Source: Bacteroidota bacterium
GTDB lineage: Bacteria; Bacteroidota; Bacteroidia; 2-12-FULL-35-15
Direction of reading: 5' to 3'
Length of the DNA stretch: 50,082 bases
Assembly (NCBI GenBank): GCA_947469885.1
Contig: CANIQT010000012.1
Location: 68,951 to 119,032 of the forward strand
Shown here: positions 8,121 to 17,058 of the stretch, piece after piece
Layout of the letters: every line of letters starts with the position of its first letter
How positions within the stretch are numbered: the first letter of the stretch is position 1
Position numbers and translations under genes: made by a program
Notes under the pieces: generated by a model
Told to the model about the DNA's origin: nothing
What the model saw: the letters and a program-made list of their open reading frames with translations, nothing else
The model's database searches: none

Positions 8121-8878
8121 ACAAATTGAATTATAACAGTTGCGTTTACCTTTAGCGAAAGCAGATTATCAGCTCTCCCTTGGTTTAATGCAATTTCTAA
8201 ATAATCGGAAGTATTAAATAAAGCAAGCATTTCTCCATGCGGAACATCGTTATACGAATTACTGATTTTGGTAATGTTGTGATTTTTCAATTCAATCATA
8301 AACCCCCTACCTTTTGCTGTTTGATTGAACAATGATTTGGTAATATTGGTAATCGAATTTCCATATACATCCACATAATTAACTTTTCCCCGAATAGAGT
8401 CACCCATAGGTGCAGCATTAAATGCGAGCATTTGGGTAACACTTTCTTTTTTAGCTCCTAATTCTTCTATCGCCTTGCCTTTTGCAATTTCACATGCCAC
8501 TTTAGCAAAAATATCACGGGTAGGAAACACCGAATTAATTTCGGGAAGTGCAATAATTTTATCAATATCGGTTTCGAATAATAAAGAAAATATTCCATTA
8601 TCAGCACCAATAAAATAATGCCCTTGTGCATATACAATAAGATGGGGCGTTTCTTTGGTTTGATTTGCTTTCACACCAATAATATGAATGCTTCCTTTTG
8701 GGAAATTCACAAAAGCATTCTTTAATATAAAGGCAGTGTCAGGCAAATGATATTCTTCAATCACATTCGAAATATCAACAATAGTAGCCTCTGGCAACTG
8801 ACTAAGAATTGCACCTTTAACAGAACTTACATAATGGTCTTTCAATCCAAAGTCGGTTGTAAGGGTGATGATTGGCAT
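8117..8878 (-). CDS. SAM hydroxide adenosyltransferase (DUF62, chlorinase/fluorinase-like family)
   Basis: A 253-residue member of the S-adenosylmethionine hydrolase family (PF01887), which splits SAM into adenosine and methionine with an activated water. Family signatures are the N-terminal ITLTTDFGLKDHYVSSVKGA, the PDTAFILKNAF and PKGSIHIIGV segments, FIGADNGIFSLLFE, and the C-terminal domain motifs GKVNYVDVYGNSITNI and LALFNTSDYLEIALNQGRA. Halogenases of this family carry specific Tyr/Thr/Ser residues, and this looks like the common hydrolase type. The biological role of these enzymes in Bacteroidota is unclear. It is the first gene of a two-gene operon and diverges from phoH. Confidence 0.88.
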   Translation of the reverse strand: MPIITLTTDFGLKDHYVSSVKGAILSQLPEATIVDISNVIEEYHLPDTAFILKNAFVNFPKGSIHIIGVKANQTKETPHLIVYAQGHYFIGADNGIFSLLFETDIDKIIALPEINSVFPTRDIFAKVACEIAKGKAIEELGAKKESVTQMLAFNAAPMGDSIRGKVNYVDVYGNSITNITKSLFNQTAKGRGFMIELKNHNITKISNSYNDVPHGEMLALFNTSDYLEIALNQGRADNLLSLKVNATVIIQFV

Positions 8879-8928
8879 TTGTTAGTAATTTGTAATTATT
8901 TCAGCTGTGCATTTACCTTTTGAATAGG

Positions 8929-8936
8929 CAAAAATA
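8929..8936 (-). promoter_or_regulatory. -7 element TATTTTTG for the SAM hydrolase operon
   Basis: TATTTTTG on the minus strand (CAAAAATA on plus) fits TAnnTTTG and lies 50 nt before the ATG at 8878. A near match on the plus strand (TATTTTCG, 8940-8947) sits just beside it and may serve phoH, so the two promoters would be nearly back to back. Confidence 0.45.
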
Positions 8937-8997
8937 TATTATTTTCGTGCATTAAAAGAAAAAAGTTTCAAGCAGAAAGCTAAAAACCAAATAAAAG

Positions 8998-9954
8998 TTG
9001 ATAGAAAAAAAAATTGTTCTCCAAGATATTGCACCCATAGATTTATATGGTGTTAATGATTCTAAGTTGGAATTAATTAAAAAACGTTTTCCAAAATTAA
9101 AAATAGTTGGTAGGGGCGAAACCCTTAAAGTAAGCGGGGAAGAAGAGGATGTGAATCAAATGGAAATGGTGGTAAATGTATTAACGGCTTACTATAACAG
9201 ATATGGAAACCTGACAGATAATGCAGTGGAGCAAATTCTTGGAGGCGGAGCAAACCGCAATGGAAATAAGGAAAACGGAAAGGAAGAAACAGCAGGAGAT
9301 GATGTATTGGTTTTTGGAAATAGCGGAGTAATCATCAAAGCAAGAACAGAGAATCAACGAAGAATGGTGGAAAGTATTACCAAAAATGATATGATGTTTG
9401 CCATTGGTCCGGCAGGAACAGGTAAAACATACACCGCAGTAGCATTGGCAGTTCGAGCATTAAAAAACAGGGAAGTAAAAAAAATAATTCTTACTCGTCC
9501 TGCTGTTGAAGCAGGGGAAAATCTTGGTTTTCTTCCAGGTGATTTGAAAGACAAATTAGACCCCTATCTTCAACCTTTGTATGATGCACTTGGTGATATG
9601 ATTGCTCCTGAAAAACTTTCTTATTATTTAGAGAATAGAGTTATTCAAATTGCACCCCTTGCTTTTATGAGAGGAAGAACGTTGGACAATGCGTTTGTTA
9701 TTTTAGATGAAGCACAAAATGCAACCGAAGCACAACTGAAAATGTTTTTAACCCGAATGGGAAATTCTGCAAAGTTTGTTATCACAGGAGATGTCACTCA
9801 GATTGATTTACCAAAACATCAGCCTTCAGGGTTACCTCACGCACAAAGGTTATTAAAGGATGTGGATGGAATTGACTTTATAGAATTGGATGGGACAGAT
9901 GTGATACGACATAAAATTGTAAAGAGAATAATTGAACAATATGATAAAAAATGA
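8998..9954 (+). CDS. phoH: PhoH-family ATPase
   Basis: A 318-residue PhoH-like protein with a KH-like N-terminal region (about 1-80), then the P-loop NTPase domain: Walker A GPAGTGKT (137-144), TRPAVEAGENLGFLPGD, Walker B VILDEAQ (234-240), and ITGDVTQIDLP. Length matches the family (about 320). A TAA lies two codons upstream in frame and no ATG occurs before residue 56, so the start must be the TTG at 8998. PhoH-like proteins are ATPases linked to RNA metabolism; in many bacteria they sit next to ybeY, which is not seen here. The purC gene follows after 90 bp. Confidence 0.92.
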   Translation: MIEKKIVLQDIAPIDLYGVNDSKLELIKKRFPKLKIVGRGETLKVSGEEEDVNQMEMVVNVLTAYYNRYGNLTDNAVEQILGGGANRNGNKENGKEETAGDDVLVFGNSGVIIKARTENQRRMVESITKNDMMFAIGPAGTGKTYTAVALAVRALKNREVKKIILTRPAVEAGENLGFLPGDLKDKLDPYLQPLYDALGDMIAPEKLSYYLENRVIQIAPLAFMRGRTLDNAFVILDEAQNATEAQLKMFLTRMGNSAKFVITGDVTQIDLPKHQPSGLPHAQRLLKDVDGIDFIELDGTDVIRHKIVKRIIEQYDKK

Positions 9955-10044
9955 TGTGCTGAGTTACTAATGTGATGATGTGGAGATAAAAATATAATAA
10001 CTATTAAAAAAAATTAACCATATAACAATAAAATAATTTTAAAA

Positions 10045-10986
10045 ATGAACGCAATAACAGAAACAAAATTTAATTTTCCGAAACAAAAAAGTTTTTACAA
10101 AGGTAAAGTGCGCGATGTATATAACATTGACGACAAAATGCTGGTAATGATTGTAAGCGACCGCATATCTGCTTTCGATGTAGTGTTGCCTCAGGGTATT
10201 CCTTATAAGGGACAAGTGTTAAACCAGATTGCTGCCAAGTTTTTAAAAGCAACTGAAGACATCGTTCCCAATTGGGTGATTGCAGTTCCGGATCCAATGG
10301 TAACTGTAGGACATTTATGTGACCCTTTTAAAGTAGAGATGGTAATACGTGGTTATTTATCAGGACATGCATGGAGAGAATACAAGTCAGGAAAACGAAT
10401 GGTATGTGGAGTTTCAATGCCGGATGGAATGAAAGAAAATGATAAATTTTCTGAACCTATACTCACTCCTACCACAAAAGCATCTGTTGGACATGATGAA
10501 GATATTTCGAAAGAAGAAATTTTGGAACAGGGAATTGTTTCAAAAGAAGACTATGAGCAACTAGAAAAATATACCCGTGCCATATTTCAAAGAGGAACAG
10601 AGATAGCTGCAAGTATGGGGTTGATATTAGTAGATACTAAATATGAATTCGGAAAAAAAGACGGAAAGATATTTTTAATTGATGAAATTCATACTCCTGA
10701 TTCATCGAGATATTTTTATAAAGAAGGATATGAAACTCGTCAGCAAAAAGGAGAAGCACAAAAACAATTGTCGAAAGAGTTTGTTCGCGAATGGTTAATG
10801 GATAATGGTTTCCAGGGCAAAGACGGACAACAGGTTCCTGAAATGACAGATGAAATTTGTTCTTCCATTTCCGAAAGATATATTGAATTGTATGAAAATA
10901 TTGTTGGAGAAAAGTTTGTAAGAGCTGATGTAACCAATGTTTTGGAAAGAGTGGAGAATAATATTAATTCGTTTCTTTCGAAGTAA
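10045..10986 (+). CDS. purC: Phosphoribosylaminoimidazole-succinocarboxamide synthase
   Basis: SAICAR synthetase, the purine-biosynthesis step joining CAIR and aspartate with ATP. The 313-residue protein shows the N-terminal ATP-binding [24 protein letters not shown], the [22 protein letters not shown] segment (here [18 protein letters not shown]), and the SAICAR signature [11 protein letters not shown] followed by [12 protein letters not shown]. The length matches the longer, yeast-like PurC form found in Bacteroidota, with an extra C-terminal region (from about 240). It is not clustered with other pur genes here. Confidence 0.95.
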   Translation: MNAITETKFNFPKQKSFYKGKVRDVYNIDDKMLVMIVSDRISAFDVVLPQGIPYKGQVLNQIAAKFLKATEDIVPNWVIAVPDPMVTVGHLCDPFKVEMVIRGYLSGHAWREYKSGKRMVCGVSMPDGMKENDKFSEPILTPTTKASVGHDEDISKEEILEQGIVSKEDYEQLEKYTRAIFQRGTEIAASMGLILVDTKYEFGKKDGKIFLIDEIHTPDSSRYFYKEGYETRQQKGEAQKQLSKEFVREWLMDNGFQGKDGQQVPEMTDEICSSISERYIELYENIVGEKFVRADVTNVLERVENNINSFLSK

Positions 10987-11000
10987 TATTTTATCTCGTT

Positions 11001-11032
11001 ACCCTGTCAGGGTTTAGAACCCTGACAGGGGT
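11001..11032 (+). repeat. Double-palindrome repeat ACCCTGTCAGGGTT...
   Basis: The arm ACCCTGTCAGGGTT and its reverse complement AACCCTGACAGGG(G)T are separated by 3-4 nt, and each arm is itself nearly self-complementary (CCCTG-CAGGG). The same element occurs at 47078-47110. Located between purC and the Rieske gene, it could form a strong RNA hairpin at the end of the purC transcript, though without a T-tract. Confidence 0.8.
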
Positions 11033-11057
11033 AGTACTTAAAGAGTAGTACCTAAAA

Positions 11058-11414
11058 ATGTTCTTCAAGAAAAAAACGACCTGGTTTAAATTATTTGAAT
11101 CTTTAACTGCTGCCAATAACCGGATTGCTGAAGGAAAAGTTACAACCATTTTAATAAACAATAAAAAGATTTGTGTAGCACATACCAAAGAAGGTTTTTT
11201 TGCAATGCAGGATAAATGTCCTCACAATGGTTCCTCACTTGGTAATGGTTTTTGCACTGCAGAAGGAAGTGTTGTTTGTCCCGTGCATCGTTATTCATTT
11301 GATTTGAAAACAGGAAGGGCAACAAGTGGTGGAGGAGATGCTGCTAGAACATACCCCTTAGAAACAAGGGAAGATGGAATTTATATTGGTTTCGAAAAAA
11401 TTGTCTTGTTTTAA
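11058..11414 (+). CDS. Rieske [2Fe-2S] ferredoxin-type protein
   Basis: A 118-residue single Rieske domain. The cluster ligands are CPHNG (Cys54, His56) and CPVHRYSFD (Cys74, His77), with the strands GKVTTILINNKKICVAHT and GFFAMQDKC in front. It resembles the electron-transfer components of ring-hydroxylating dioxygenases or the small subunit of nitrite reductase (NirD type). No oxygenase or reductase partner is adjacent, so the partner is unknown. Cytoplasmic, with no signal peptide or TAT motif. Confidence 0.9.
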   Translation: MFFKKKTTWFKLFESLTAANNRIAEGKVTTILINNKKICVAHTKEGFFAMQDKCPHNGSSLGNGFCTAEGSVVCPVHRYSFDLKTGRATSGGGDAARTYPLETREDGIYIGFEKIVLF

Positions 11415-11491
11415 CTTTATTATTAATTATTCCTATTAAATAGAAAATTTAACTTCCCAATTTTCTAATCGTCTCAGTGTTGATGCCAAAA

Positions 11492-11522
11492 TTTGTTTTT
11501 TGATTTATAAATAGTAGTTTTG
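11492..11522 (+). promoter_or_regulatory. Full Bacteroidota promoter (TTTG-N19-TAGTTTTG)
   Basis: TTTG at 11492-11495, a 19-nt spacer and TAGTTTTG at 11515-11522 match both the -33 and -7 consensus of the primary sigma factor. The predicted start is near 11526, giving a leader of about 60 nt for the gene at 11586. Confidence 0.65.
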
Positions 11523-11585
11523 TTCTTTATAATTTAAAATTGATTGCAGTATAAATATAATAAACCTTAACCAACTACTAATTAC

Positions 11586-13118
11586 ATGAAAAAACTTTAC
11601 TTCATTCTATTCTTGTTTACAGGAATTATTTCCGGCAATTCATTGAAAGCACAATTTGAATACAAAGATGTTGCTCATATATTTTACAGCAGATGCACTT
11701 CGTGTCATCACGAAAACCAACATGCACCACCTTTTATGAATTATTATCAAACCACATTGCCTTCGTATGCTCTGCTTGGAAATTTAACTTCCAACACGAT
11801 GCCACCTTGGACCCCTGATACAACTTACACCCGTTTTCAACACGAGCACATTATTACAGACCAAGAAAAAAACGATTTGATTAACTGGATTAATCATGGT
11901 GAATTGGCTGGGGACACTACACTGGCACCTCCTGCTCCAACATATCCTCAATACCAACTTTATGGAACACCCGATTTAATTTTAAGAACTGGAACCTTTG
12001 TAAGCAATGCAAGTACGGACGATGCTTATAATTGTTTTTCACTTGCAACAAATTTAACACAAGACAGAATTCTTCGTGCATATGAAATAGTTCCTGGCAA
12101 CGCTCCAATAGTTCATCATGTGGTTGTTAATATAGATTCCATGGGAACTACCACAAGCAGTTTAAATGGAAGTTGTTATACCATAACAGGTGACGTTGGA
12201 ATTGGTGGATACGCGCCCGGTGCACCTCCTACTGTGTTTCCTGGTCAAGCACATTTGAAAGCAGGAATTAGAATGAAAGCTGGCTGTAAGCTTGTTTTGC
12301 AAATACATTATCCAGCAGGAACTGCTGGTCAAATAGATAGCACACAAATAAGATTATATTTTTATCCTGTTGGTACCACCGGTGTTCGCCCTGTTTATGC
12401 TTCTGTTCCGTTGCAAAACTGGAGTCTTAACATTCCTGCAAATACCACAAGAACTTTTACAGCCAATGCTACAAACTTATTCAACACCTCTGTTTTTGCA
12501 ACATTTCCACATTCGCATAAAATATGTACTAGCCTAATAAACTATGCTTATCAAAACACCGATACTATTCCACTTATTAAAATAAATAACTGGAGGTTCG
12601 ATTGGCAAGGGTATTACACGTTCCGCAATCTGGTAAAAATACCTGCAGGATATACTTTATACTCTAGCCACTTTTATGATAACACGGTTGGCAATCCTTA
12701 TAACCCCAATAGCCCTCCAATAAATGTGTTTGCAGGAACAAGCACAACCGATGAAATGCTGTTTGATTCTTTTCTATGGTTGGTTTATCAGCCGGGAGAT
12801 GAGTTGATTGATGTAGCAGCTATATTAGCAAACGACCCGTTGCTGGCAGGTGTGAATGAAAACACAACACCAAATCTTATATCAAATGTATATCCTAATC
12901 CTACTTCTGATAAGTTGAATATTTATTTTTCCAAAAAGTCGGATTATAAAATAAGTATTTCAACCATTGAAGGAAAAAATATGTTAACAGCTAAAACAAA
13001 TGAAGACTATTCGCAACTGGACGTAAAAAATATTTCATCAGGATTATATATTCTCCAAGCACAAGATATAAAATCGGGAGAAAGTTTTTCGAAGAAGGTC
13101 ATCATTACCCATAAATAG
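11586..13118 (+). CDS. Secreted haem c / copper type II monooxygenase-like fusion with T9SS type A sorting domain
   Basis: A 510-residue exported protein (signal peptide MKKLYFILFLFTGIISGNSL). Residues 30-110 form a mono-haem cytochrome c-like module with CTSCH at 37-41 and a candidate distal Met in MPPW (72-75). Residues about 125-430 resemble the two-domain fold of copper type II ascorbate-dependent monooxygenases: paired His in VHHVVVN (177-178), QIHYPAG (His241) and FPHSHK. The C-terminal ~80 residues (YPNPTSDKLNIYFSKKSD, then LDVKNISSGLYILQA and SFSKKVIITHK) are a T9SS type A sorting domain, so it is exported to the cell surface. The haem could feed electrons to the copper sites; this is inferred from the architecture only. 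Confidence 0.85.
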   Translation: MKKLYFILFLFTGIISGNSLKAQFEYKDVAHIFYSRCTSCHHENQHAPPFMNYYQTTLPSYALLGNLTSNTMPPWTPDTTYTRFQHEHIITDQEKNDLINWINHGELAGDTTLAPPAPTYPQYQLYGTPDLILRTGTFVSNASTDDAYNCFSLATNLTQDRILRAYEIVPGNAPIVHHVVVNIDSMGTTTSSLNGSCYTITGDVGIGGYAPGAPPTVFPGQAHLKAGIRMKAGCKLVLQIHYPAGTAGQIDSTQIRLYFYPVGTTGVRPVYASVPLQNWSLNIPANTTRTFTANATNLFNTSVFATFPHSHKICTSLINYAYQNTDTIPLIKINNWRFDWQGYYTFRNLVKIPAGYTLYSSHFYDNTVGNPYNPNSPPINVFAGTSTTDEMLFDSFLWLVYQPGDELIDVAAILANDPLLAGVNENTTPNLISNVYPNPTSDKLNIYFSKKSDYKISISTIEGKNMLTAKTNEDYSQLDVKNISSGLYILQAQDIKSGESFSKKVIITHK

Positions 13119-13119
13119 G

Positions 13120-13193
13120 TTTCACGCAAAGACGCAAAGTTCGTAGAGAAAAAAGTGTTTTAATCTTTTCGTTCTTTGTGTCTTTGCATGGAA
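13120..13193 (+). repeat. CACGCAAAGACGCAAAG inverted repeat
   Basis: The left arm TTTCACGCAAAGACGCAAAG (from 13120) pairs imperfectly with the right arm at 13170-13191 (CTTTGTGTCTTTGCATGG). This sequence type is common between genes in many bacterial genomes. It fills the gap between two T9SS cargo genes and may act as a transcript-end hairpin. Confidence 0.75.
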
Positions 13194-13207
13194 CAAAACC
13201 ATTGTCC

Positions 13208-14335
13208 ATGAAAACAAAGTTCCTTACTGCATTTATTACGCTTGTATTTATTTATACAAACACCTCCAAAGCACTTGTCGATTCTATATTTCATCAAGGA
13301 GGATACCGAACATTTATTGTTCATCTTCCAACGGGATATAATCCTTCTCTCTCCTATCCGCTGATTTTAAATTTTCATGGATTAAATTCGAACGCTGCTG
13401 AACAGGAGCTGTACACAGGCTTTGATGCTATTGCTGATACTGCAAAGTTTATTGTGGTATATCCTCAGGGGTTAAATAATTCGTGGAACTTATTGCCCGG
13501 AGCTCCTGATGATGTTAATTTTGCAAGTGTTTTGATTGATTCGCTTAAACAAATGTATTCAGTTGATTCGGGATGTGTCTATTCCACAGGTTTATCTAAC
13601 GGTGCTTTTTTATCTTTTAATTTAGGTTGTTATATTTCCAACAAACTTGCTGCCATTGCTCCTGTAGCTGGCAATATGGCTCAGTTGCAACAAATACTTT
13701 GTTTTCCCGCTAAAGGAATGCCCGTGATGGAAATTCATGGAACCGCTGATGCAGTGGTTAGTTATAACGGAACAAGTGGTGTGCCGACTGTGCCTGAAAC
13801 AGTTCACTGGTGGGTAACTAAAAATGCTTGTGATACAACTCCTGTTATCTCCTCCTTGCCAGACATAAATTCTACTGATGGTTGCACTGTTCAAAAATGC
13901 ACTTACAGCAACGGACTTGATAACAGCGAGGTAATTCATTATAAAGTAACGGGTGGCGGTCATACATGGCCCGGAGCGGTGCCTTTTGCTCCTTTAGGAA
14001 ACACGTGTGGAGATTTTAATGCAAGTGAAACAATCTGGTTGTTCTTTCGTAAATATTGTGCACACATTACTTCTGTTGATGAAACAGCCTTGAATGGATT
14101 TAAACTTTTTCCTAATCCTGTGGTGAATGAAATTACAATTTCTGTTTCTTTTGGAATGAAAACTCCTATTCAAGTTGAAATAATAAATACATTGGGGCAA
14201 AGTGTTTTGAAAAAAATTACGGCAGTTAAACCACTTGATAATACAATTACTTTAGATGCTTCGTCTTTTTCGGATGGATTGTATTTTATCCGAGTGAATG
14301 ATACTTCTTCGCGTTTAATAAAAATTAGACAATAG
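13208..14335 (+). CDS. Secreted PHB-depolymerase/feruloyl-type esterase with T9SS type A sorting domain
   Basis: A 375-residue alpha/beta hydrolase with a signal peptide (MKTKFLTAFITLVFIYTNTS); ATG 13208 was chosen because an upstream in-frame start lies in the repeat. Family features are the oxyanion segment NFHGLNSNA, VVYPQGLNNSWN, the nucleophile motif GLSNG (Ser130), PVMEIHGTADAVVSY with the likely catalytic Asp, and GGGHTWPG with the catalytic His. This fits the LpqC/CE1 poly(3-hydroxybutyrate) depolymerase-like group; the substrate could be a polyester, or acyl or feruloyl groups on polysaccharide. The tail (LFPNPVVNEITISVSF through SDGLYFIRVND) is a T9SS type A sorting domain. Probably surface-bound or released. 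Confidence 0.88.
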   Translation: MKTKFLTAFITLVFIYTNTSKALVDSIFHQGGYRTFIVHLPTGYNPSLSYPLILNFHGLNSNAAEQELYTGFDAIADTAKFIVVYPQGLNNSWNLLPGAPDDVNFASVLIDSLKQMYSVDSGCVYSTGLSNGAFLSFNLGCYISNKLAAIAPVAGNMAQLQQILCFPAKGMPVMEIHGTADAVVSYNGTSGVPTVPETVHWWVTKNACDTTPVISSLPDINSTDGCTVQKCTYSNGLDNSEVIHYKVTGGGHTWPGAVPFAPLGNTCGDFNASETIWLFFRKYCAHITSVDETALNGFKLFPNPVVNEITISVSFGMKTPIQVEIINTLGQSVLKKITAVKPLDNTITLDASSFSDGLYFIRVNDTSSRLIKIRQ

Positions 14336-14337
14336 TT

Positions 14338-14919
14338 TTATCCGTGTATAGTTTCCTGCTTCCCGTAGTTGGCAATAATAGAGGCTTCAAAGTCTATCCA
14401 TTCTTTCCATCGTTTGTCCACATCAATTCCTTGACCATACTCGCGGGCAAAACCAATAAAAGTGGTGTAATGTCCGGCTTCCGAAATCATTAAATCGCGA
14501 TAAAACTTTGCCAGCTCTTCATCTTTTATGTTTTCGGAAAGCACCCTGAACCGCTCGCAACTACGGGCTTCTATCATTGCTGAAAATAATAACCTATCTA
14601 CAAGCGAAGATTTTCGGCTTCCTCCTTTTTGCATAAACTTATAAAGTTCGTTTACATAATGGTCTTTGCGTTCCATGCCCAGTGTTTTGCCTCTTGCTTT
14701 TATTAAATTGTGAACCTGTTCAAAATGTTCGAGTTCTTCTTTGGCAAGTGCAATTAAAGCAGTAACCATTTCGGTATAGTTGGGATTATTGATGATGAGC
14801 GACAAGGCATTGGTTGCTGCTTTTTGTTCGCACCAAGCATGGTCGGTTAATATTTCTTCAATGTTTGATTCTACAATGTTCACCCATCGTGGGTCGGTTG
14901 CTAGTTTTAAGCCGAGCAT
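14338..14919 (-). CDS. miaE: tRNA 2-methylthio-N6-isopentenyladenosine-37 hydroxylase (MiaE)
   Basis: A ferritin-like diiron monooxygenase that hydroxylates ms2i6A37 in tRNAs reading UNN codons. The iron ligands are visible in four helices: HAWCEQKAA, KEELEHFEQVH (ExxH), SAMIEARSCERF, and ISEAGHYTTF (ExxH). I start at ATG 14919 (MLGLKLATDPRW), which matches the start of Bacteroidota homologues. A GTG at 14955 in frame overlaps a -7 promoter element, so it would be upstream of the transcript. The product is about 193 residues. It ends 2 bp after the convergent esterase gene. Confidence 0.9.
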   Translation of the reverse strand: MLGLKLATDPRWVNIVESNIEEILTDHAWCEQKAATNALSLIINNPNYTEMVTALIALAKEELEHFEQVHNLIKARGKTLGMERKDHYVNELYKFMQKGGSRKSSLVDRLLFSAMIEARSCERFRVLSENIKDEELAKFYRDLMISEAGHYTTFIGFAREYGQGIDVDKRWKEWIDFEASIIANYGKQETIHG

Positions 14920-14954
14920 AGTTATATGTGTATGATTTCGTTTTTTTATCGGCA

Positions 14955-14962
14955 CAAATTTA
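14955..14962 (-). promoter_or_regulatory. -7 element TAAATTTG for miaE
   Basis: TAAATTTG on the minus strand matches TAnnTTTG and lies 35 nt before ATG 14919, giving a leader of about 32 nt. It overlaps the alternative GTG start, which decides the start choice for miaE. Confidence 0.5.
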
Positions 14963-15039
14963 CTTTTTTTTAATGATTGTAGAGTGAGCCTGATAAACTT
15001 GGCTTATTTTGCATTATCCAATAATTGATTGTGTTTGAC

Positions 15040-15047
15040 TATCTTTG
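15040..15047 (+). promoter_or_regulatory. -7 element TATCTTTG for the pseudouridine synthase gene
   Basis: TATCTTTG fits TAnnTTTG and ends 15 nt before ATG 15063. The leader would be only about 12 nt. A TTG in-frame start at 15045 overlaps this element and is rejected. Confidence 0.5.
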
Positions 15048-15062
15048 CAAAAAAATAATGTA

Positions 15063-16382
15063 ATGGCAAAAGTGTATAAAAGCGAAAAGAAGAGCGGTTT
15101 TAAAAAGAAAAAAGATTCCGGTGAACGGAAAGAAAAAACTGGAGATGCAGATTTTAAGAGAAAGGATTTTGATGATTCTAAAAAATCATATTCAGGTAAG
15201 TCTGATAAAAAACCTGTGTTTAAGCGATATAGAGACGAATCGAAACCTTCGGATTTTGGAAGTGGTAAAAAAGAAAATTCATTTCGGAATGATGATTTCA
15301 GGAAAAAGAAATCGTTTGATGACAAACCTACTTTTAAGAAAAAATTTGATGGCGATGACAAAAAACGTCCTTTTAGAAGAGAGGATAGCGATGACAAACC
15401 AAGAACTTTTGAGAAAAAAATTTTTGACAGAGAACGAAGAGATGACAAGCCAAGAAGTTTTTCAAAGCCAAGACCAGCTGCTAATCCAAACGATTTGGAT
15501 GAATCGGATTTTGAATACGGAAAACCAAAACCAACTTACGATAGCGACAGAGGTAGAGATTTTAAGAAAAAACCGTACGAGAAAAAACCATATATAAAAA
15601 AAACATATTCGACCAACAAACCTAATGTGAGTAAGCCTGCACGGGAAGAAGAGGATGGCAAAGTTCGTTTGAATAAATACATTGCCAATGCCGGAATTTG
15701 TTCGCGAAGGGAGGCGGATGATTTAATTTCATCGGGCGTGGTGCAGGTAAATGGTAAAACAATTACCGAAATGGGCTTTCGAGTTTCGGCTACTGATATT
15801 ATAAAGTACGGAGGGCAAACGCTGAGAAAAGAAAAGTTGGTTTACTTGGTGTTGAACAAGCCGAAAGATTATGTGACTACCAGCGATGACCCACAAAAAC
15901 GCAAAACAGTGCTTGAACTTATTCAAGGTGCATGCAAAGAGCGGGTTTACCCTGTTGGGCGGTTAGACAGGGCTACTACTGGTTTGCTCATGTTTACCAA
16001 CGATGGCGATTTGACTAAAAAACTCACTCACCCAAAATATGGTGTTCGCAAAATATATCATGTGGAACTGGATAAACCCCTAAAACATACTGACCTTGAT
16101 AAAATAAAAGAAGGGCTGGAACTGGAGGATGGCCCCATAAAGGTGGATGATGTGAGTTATTCGGGCAACGGTGCTGATAAAACAATAGTGGGTGTGGAAA
16201 TTCATTCGGGCAAAAACCGCATTGTCCGCAGAATTTTTGAGCACCTTGGTTACAATGTCCGTAAGCTGGACAGGGTAGTGTTTGGCAGTTTGACAAAGAA
16301 AGATATGCCCCGCGGACGTTGGAGATTTTTAACAGAAGCTGAAATAGGTATGCTGAAAATGATTAGTGCTGAGAAGGATTAA
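15063..16382 (+). CDS. rluB: RluB/RluE/RluF-family 23S rRNA pseudouridine synthase with long basic extension
   Basis: A 439-residue protein. The first ~195 residues are low complexity, rich in Lys, Arg, Asp, Ser and Phe (SEKKSGFKKKKDSGERKE, DDKPRSFSKPRPAANP), and probably disordered and RNA-binding. From about 200 there is an S4 domain (VRLNKYIANAGICSRREAD), then the RsuA/RluB catalytic domain with YPVGRLDRATTGLLMFTNDG (catalytic Asp in GRLD) and GKNRIVRRIFEHLGY. The enzyme isomerises uridine in the large-subunit rRNA; the exact site (2605-like) is assigned from family only. The basic extension is typical of Bacteroidota homologues but is unusually long compared with E. coli RluB. Confidence 0.88.
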   Translation: MAKVYKSEKKSGFKKKKDSGERKEKTGDADFKRKDFDDSKKSYSGKSDKKPVFKRYRDESKPSDFGSGKKENSFRNDDFRKKKSFDDKPTFKKKFDGDDKKRPFRREDSDDKPRTFEKKIFDRERRDDKPRSFSKPRPAANPNDLDESDFEYGKPKPTYDSDRGRDFKKKPYEKKPYIKKTYSTNKPNVSKPAREEEDGKVRLNKYIANAGICSRREADDLISSGVVQVNGKTITEMGFRVSATDIIKYGGQTLRKEKLVYLVLNKPKDYVTTSDDPQKRKTVLELIQGACKERVYPVGRLDRATTGLLMFTNDGDLTKKLTHPKYGVRKIYHVELDKPLKHTDLDKIKEGLELEDGPIKVDDVSYSGNGADKTIVGVEIHSGKNRIVRRIFEHLGYNVRKLDRVVFGSLTKKDMPRGRWRFLTEAEIGMLKMISAEKD

Positions 16383-16607
16383 TTGTAATGCGAGTGTTAA
16401 CACCTGTCTTTATTAAAATTTAATTTAGAACAACGAACCCCGAATAATGAATTTCGAGGTGATTCGCTCATTTCGATATTCATCATCATTTTTTTCTTTG
16501 TATGATGAAATCTTCCATTCACCCTTGACCAATTCTACTTATTTTTCCTCCCCTTACCTTTGGTGCGCGAAAGAAAGTTCATTGAAATAACACATTAAAA
16601 AATCAAA

Positions 16608-16733
16608 AGTGGCTGTTTTAGCAACAAACCGGAGTAAGACGCAAAACAACTCCAGTGATTTTGAAAAACACTCCAATGATTTTAAACAATACTCCGGTGG
16701 TTTTACGCAACACTTCGATGAGATGCTAAAGTA
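16608..16733 (+). repeat. Intergenic tandem array A, period 21 bp, six units
   Basis: Units start at 16608, 16629, 16650, 16671, 16692 and 16713. The best conserved three begin CTCCAGTGATTTT, CTCCAATGATTTT and CTCCGGTGGTTTT and end in an A-rich AAAAACA/AACAATA/ACGCAACA block. Units differ at several bases but the period is exact. There are no spacers, so it is not CRISPR. The surrounding 16383-17058 region has no convincing gene, only two short related hairpins with CCGAATaatgaATTCGG (16440s and 17028-17044). Confidence 0.85.
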
Positions 16734-17058
16734 AGGGGAAGAGGGCTAAAATTATCTTGAAGACATGATAAACAATTACTATATTATTAATAATTAATAC
16801 TTTATATTATAACCAGGCTAATTACCTACCAATTAAAGAGCCAAAAACAAGGAAATACAGCAACAGGTGTTGAATGACCAAACACAGAAACCAGTATAGT
16901 AAACAGTACTTAAATATGACTTTAGAATAGCTTTTAGAGAATGCTGAAACAGCAACATTTATTAGTTACGATATTGCAGAAAGCCGATATCGTTAAGTTA
17001 AGAAAAAAATAATTTTGAATAATAAAACCGAATAATGAATTCGGAAGTAGTTAACAAC

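Noticed and set aside
16734..17040. Possible degraded coding region downstream of array A
   Set aside because: Short fragments without stops exist but no frame longer than about 25 codons matches a known domain; only two small CGAATaatgaATTCG hairpins are visible.
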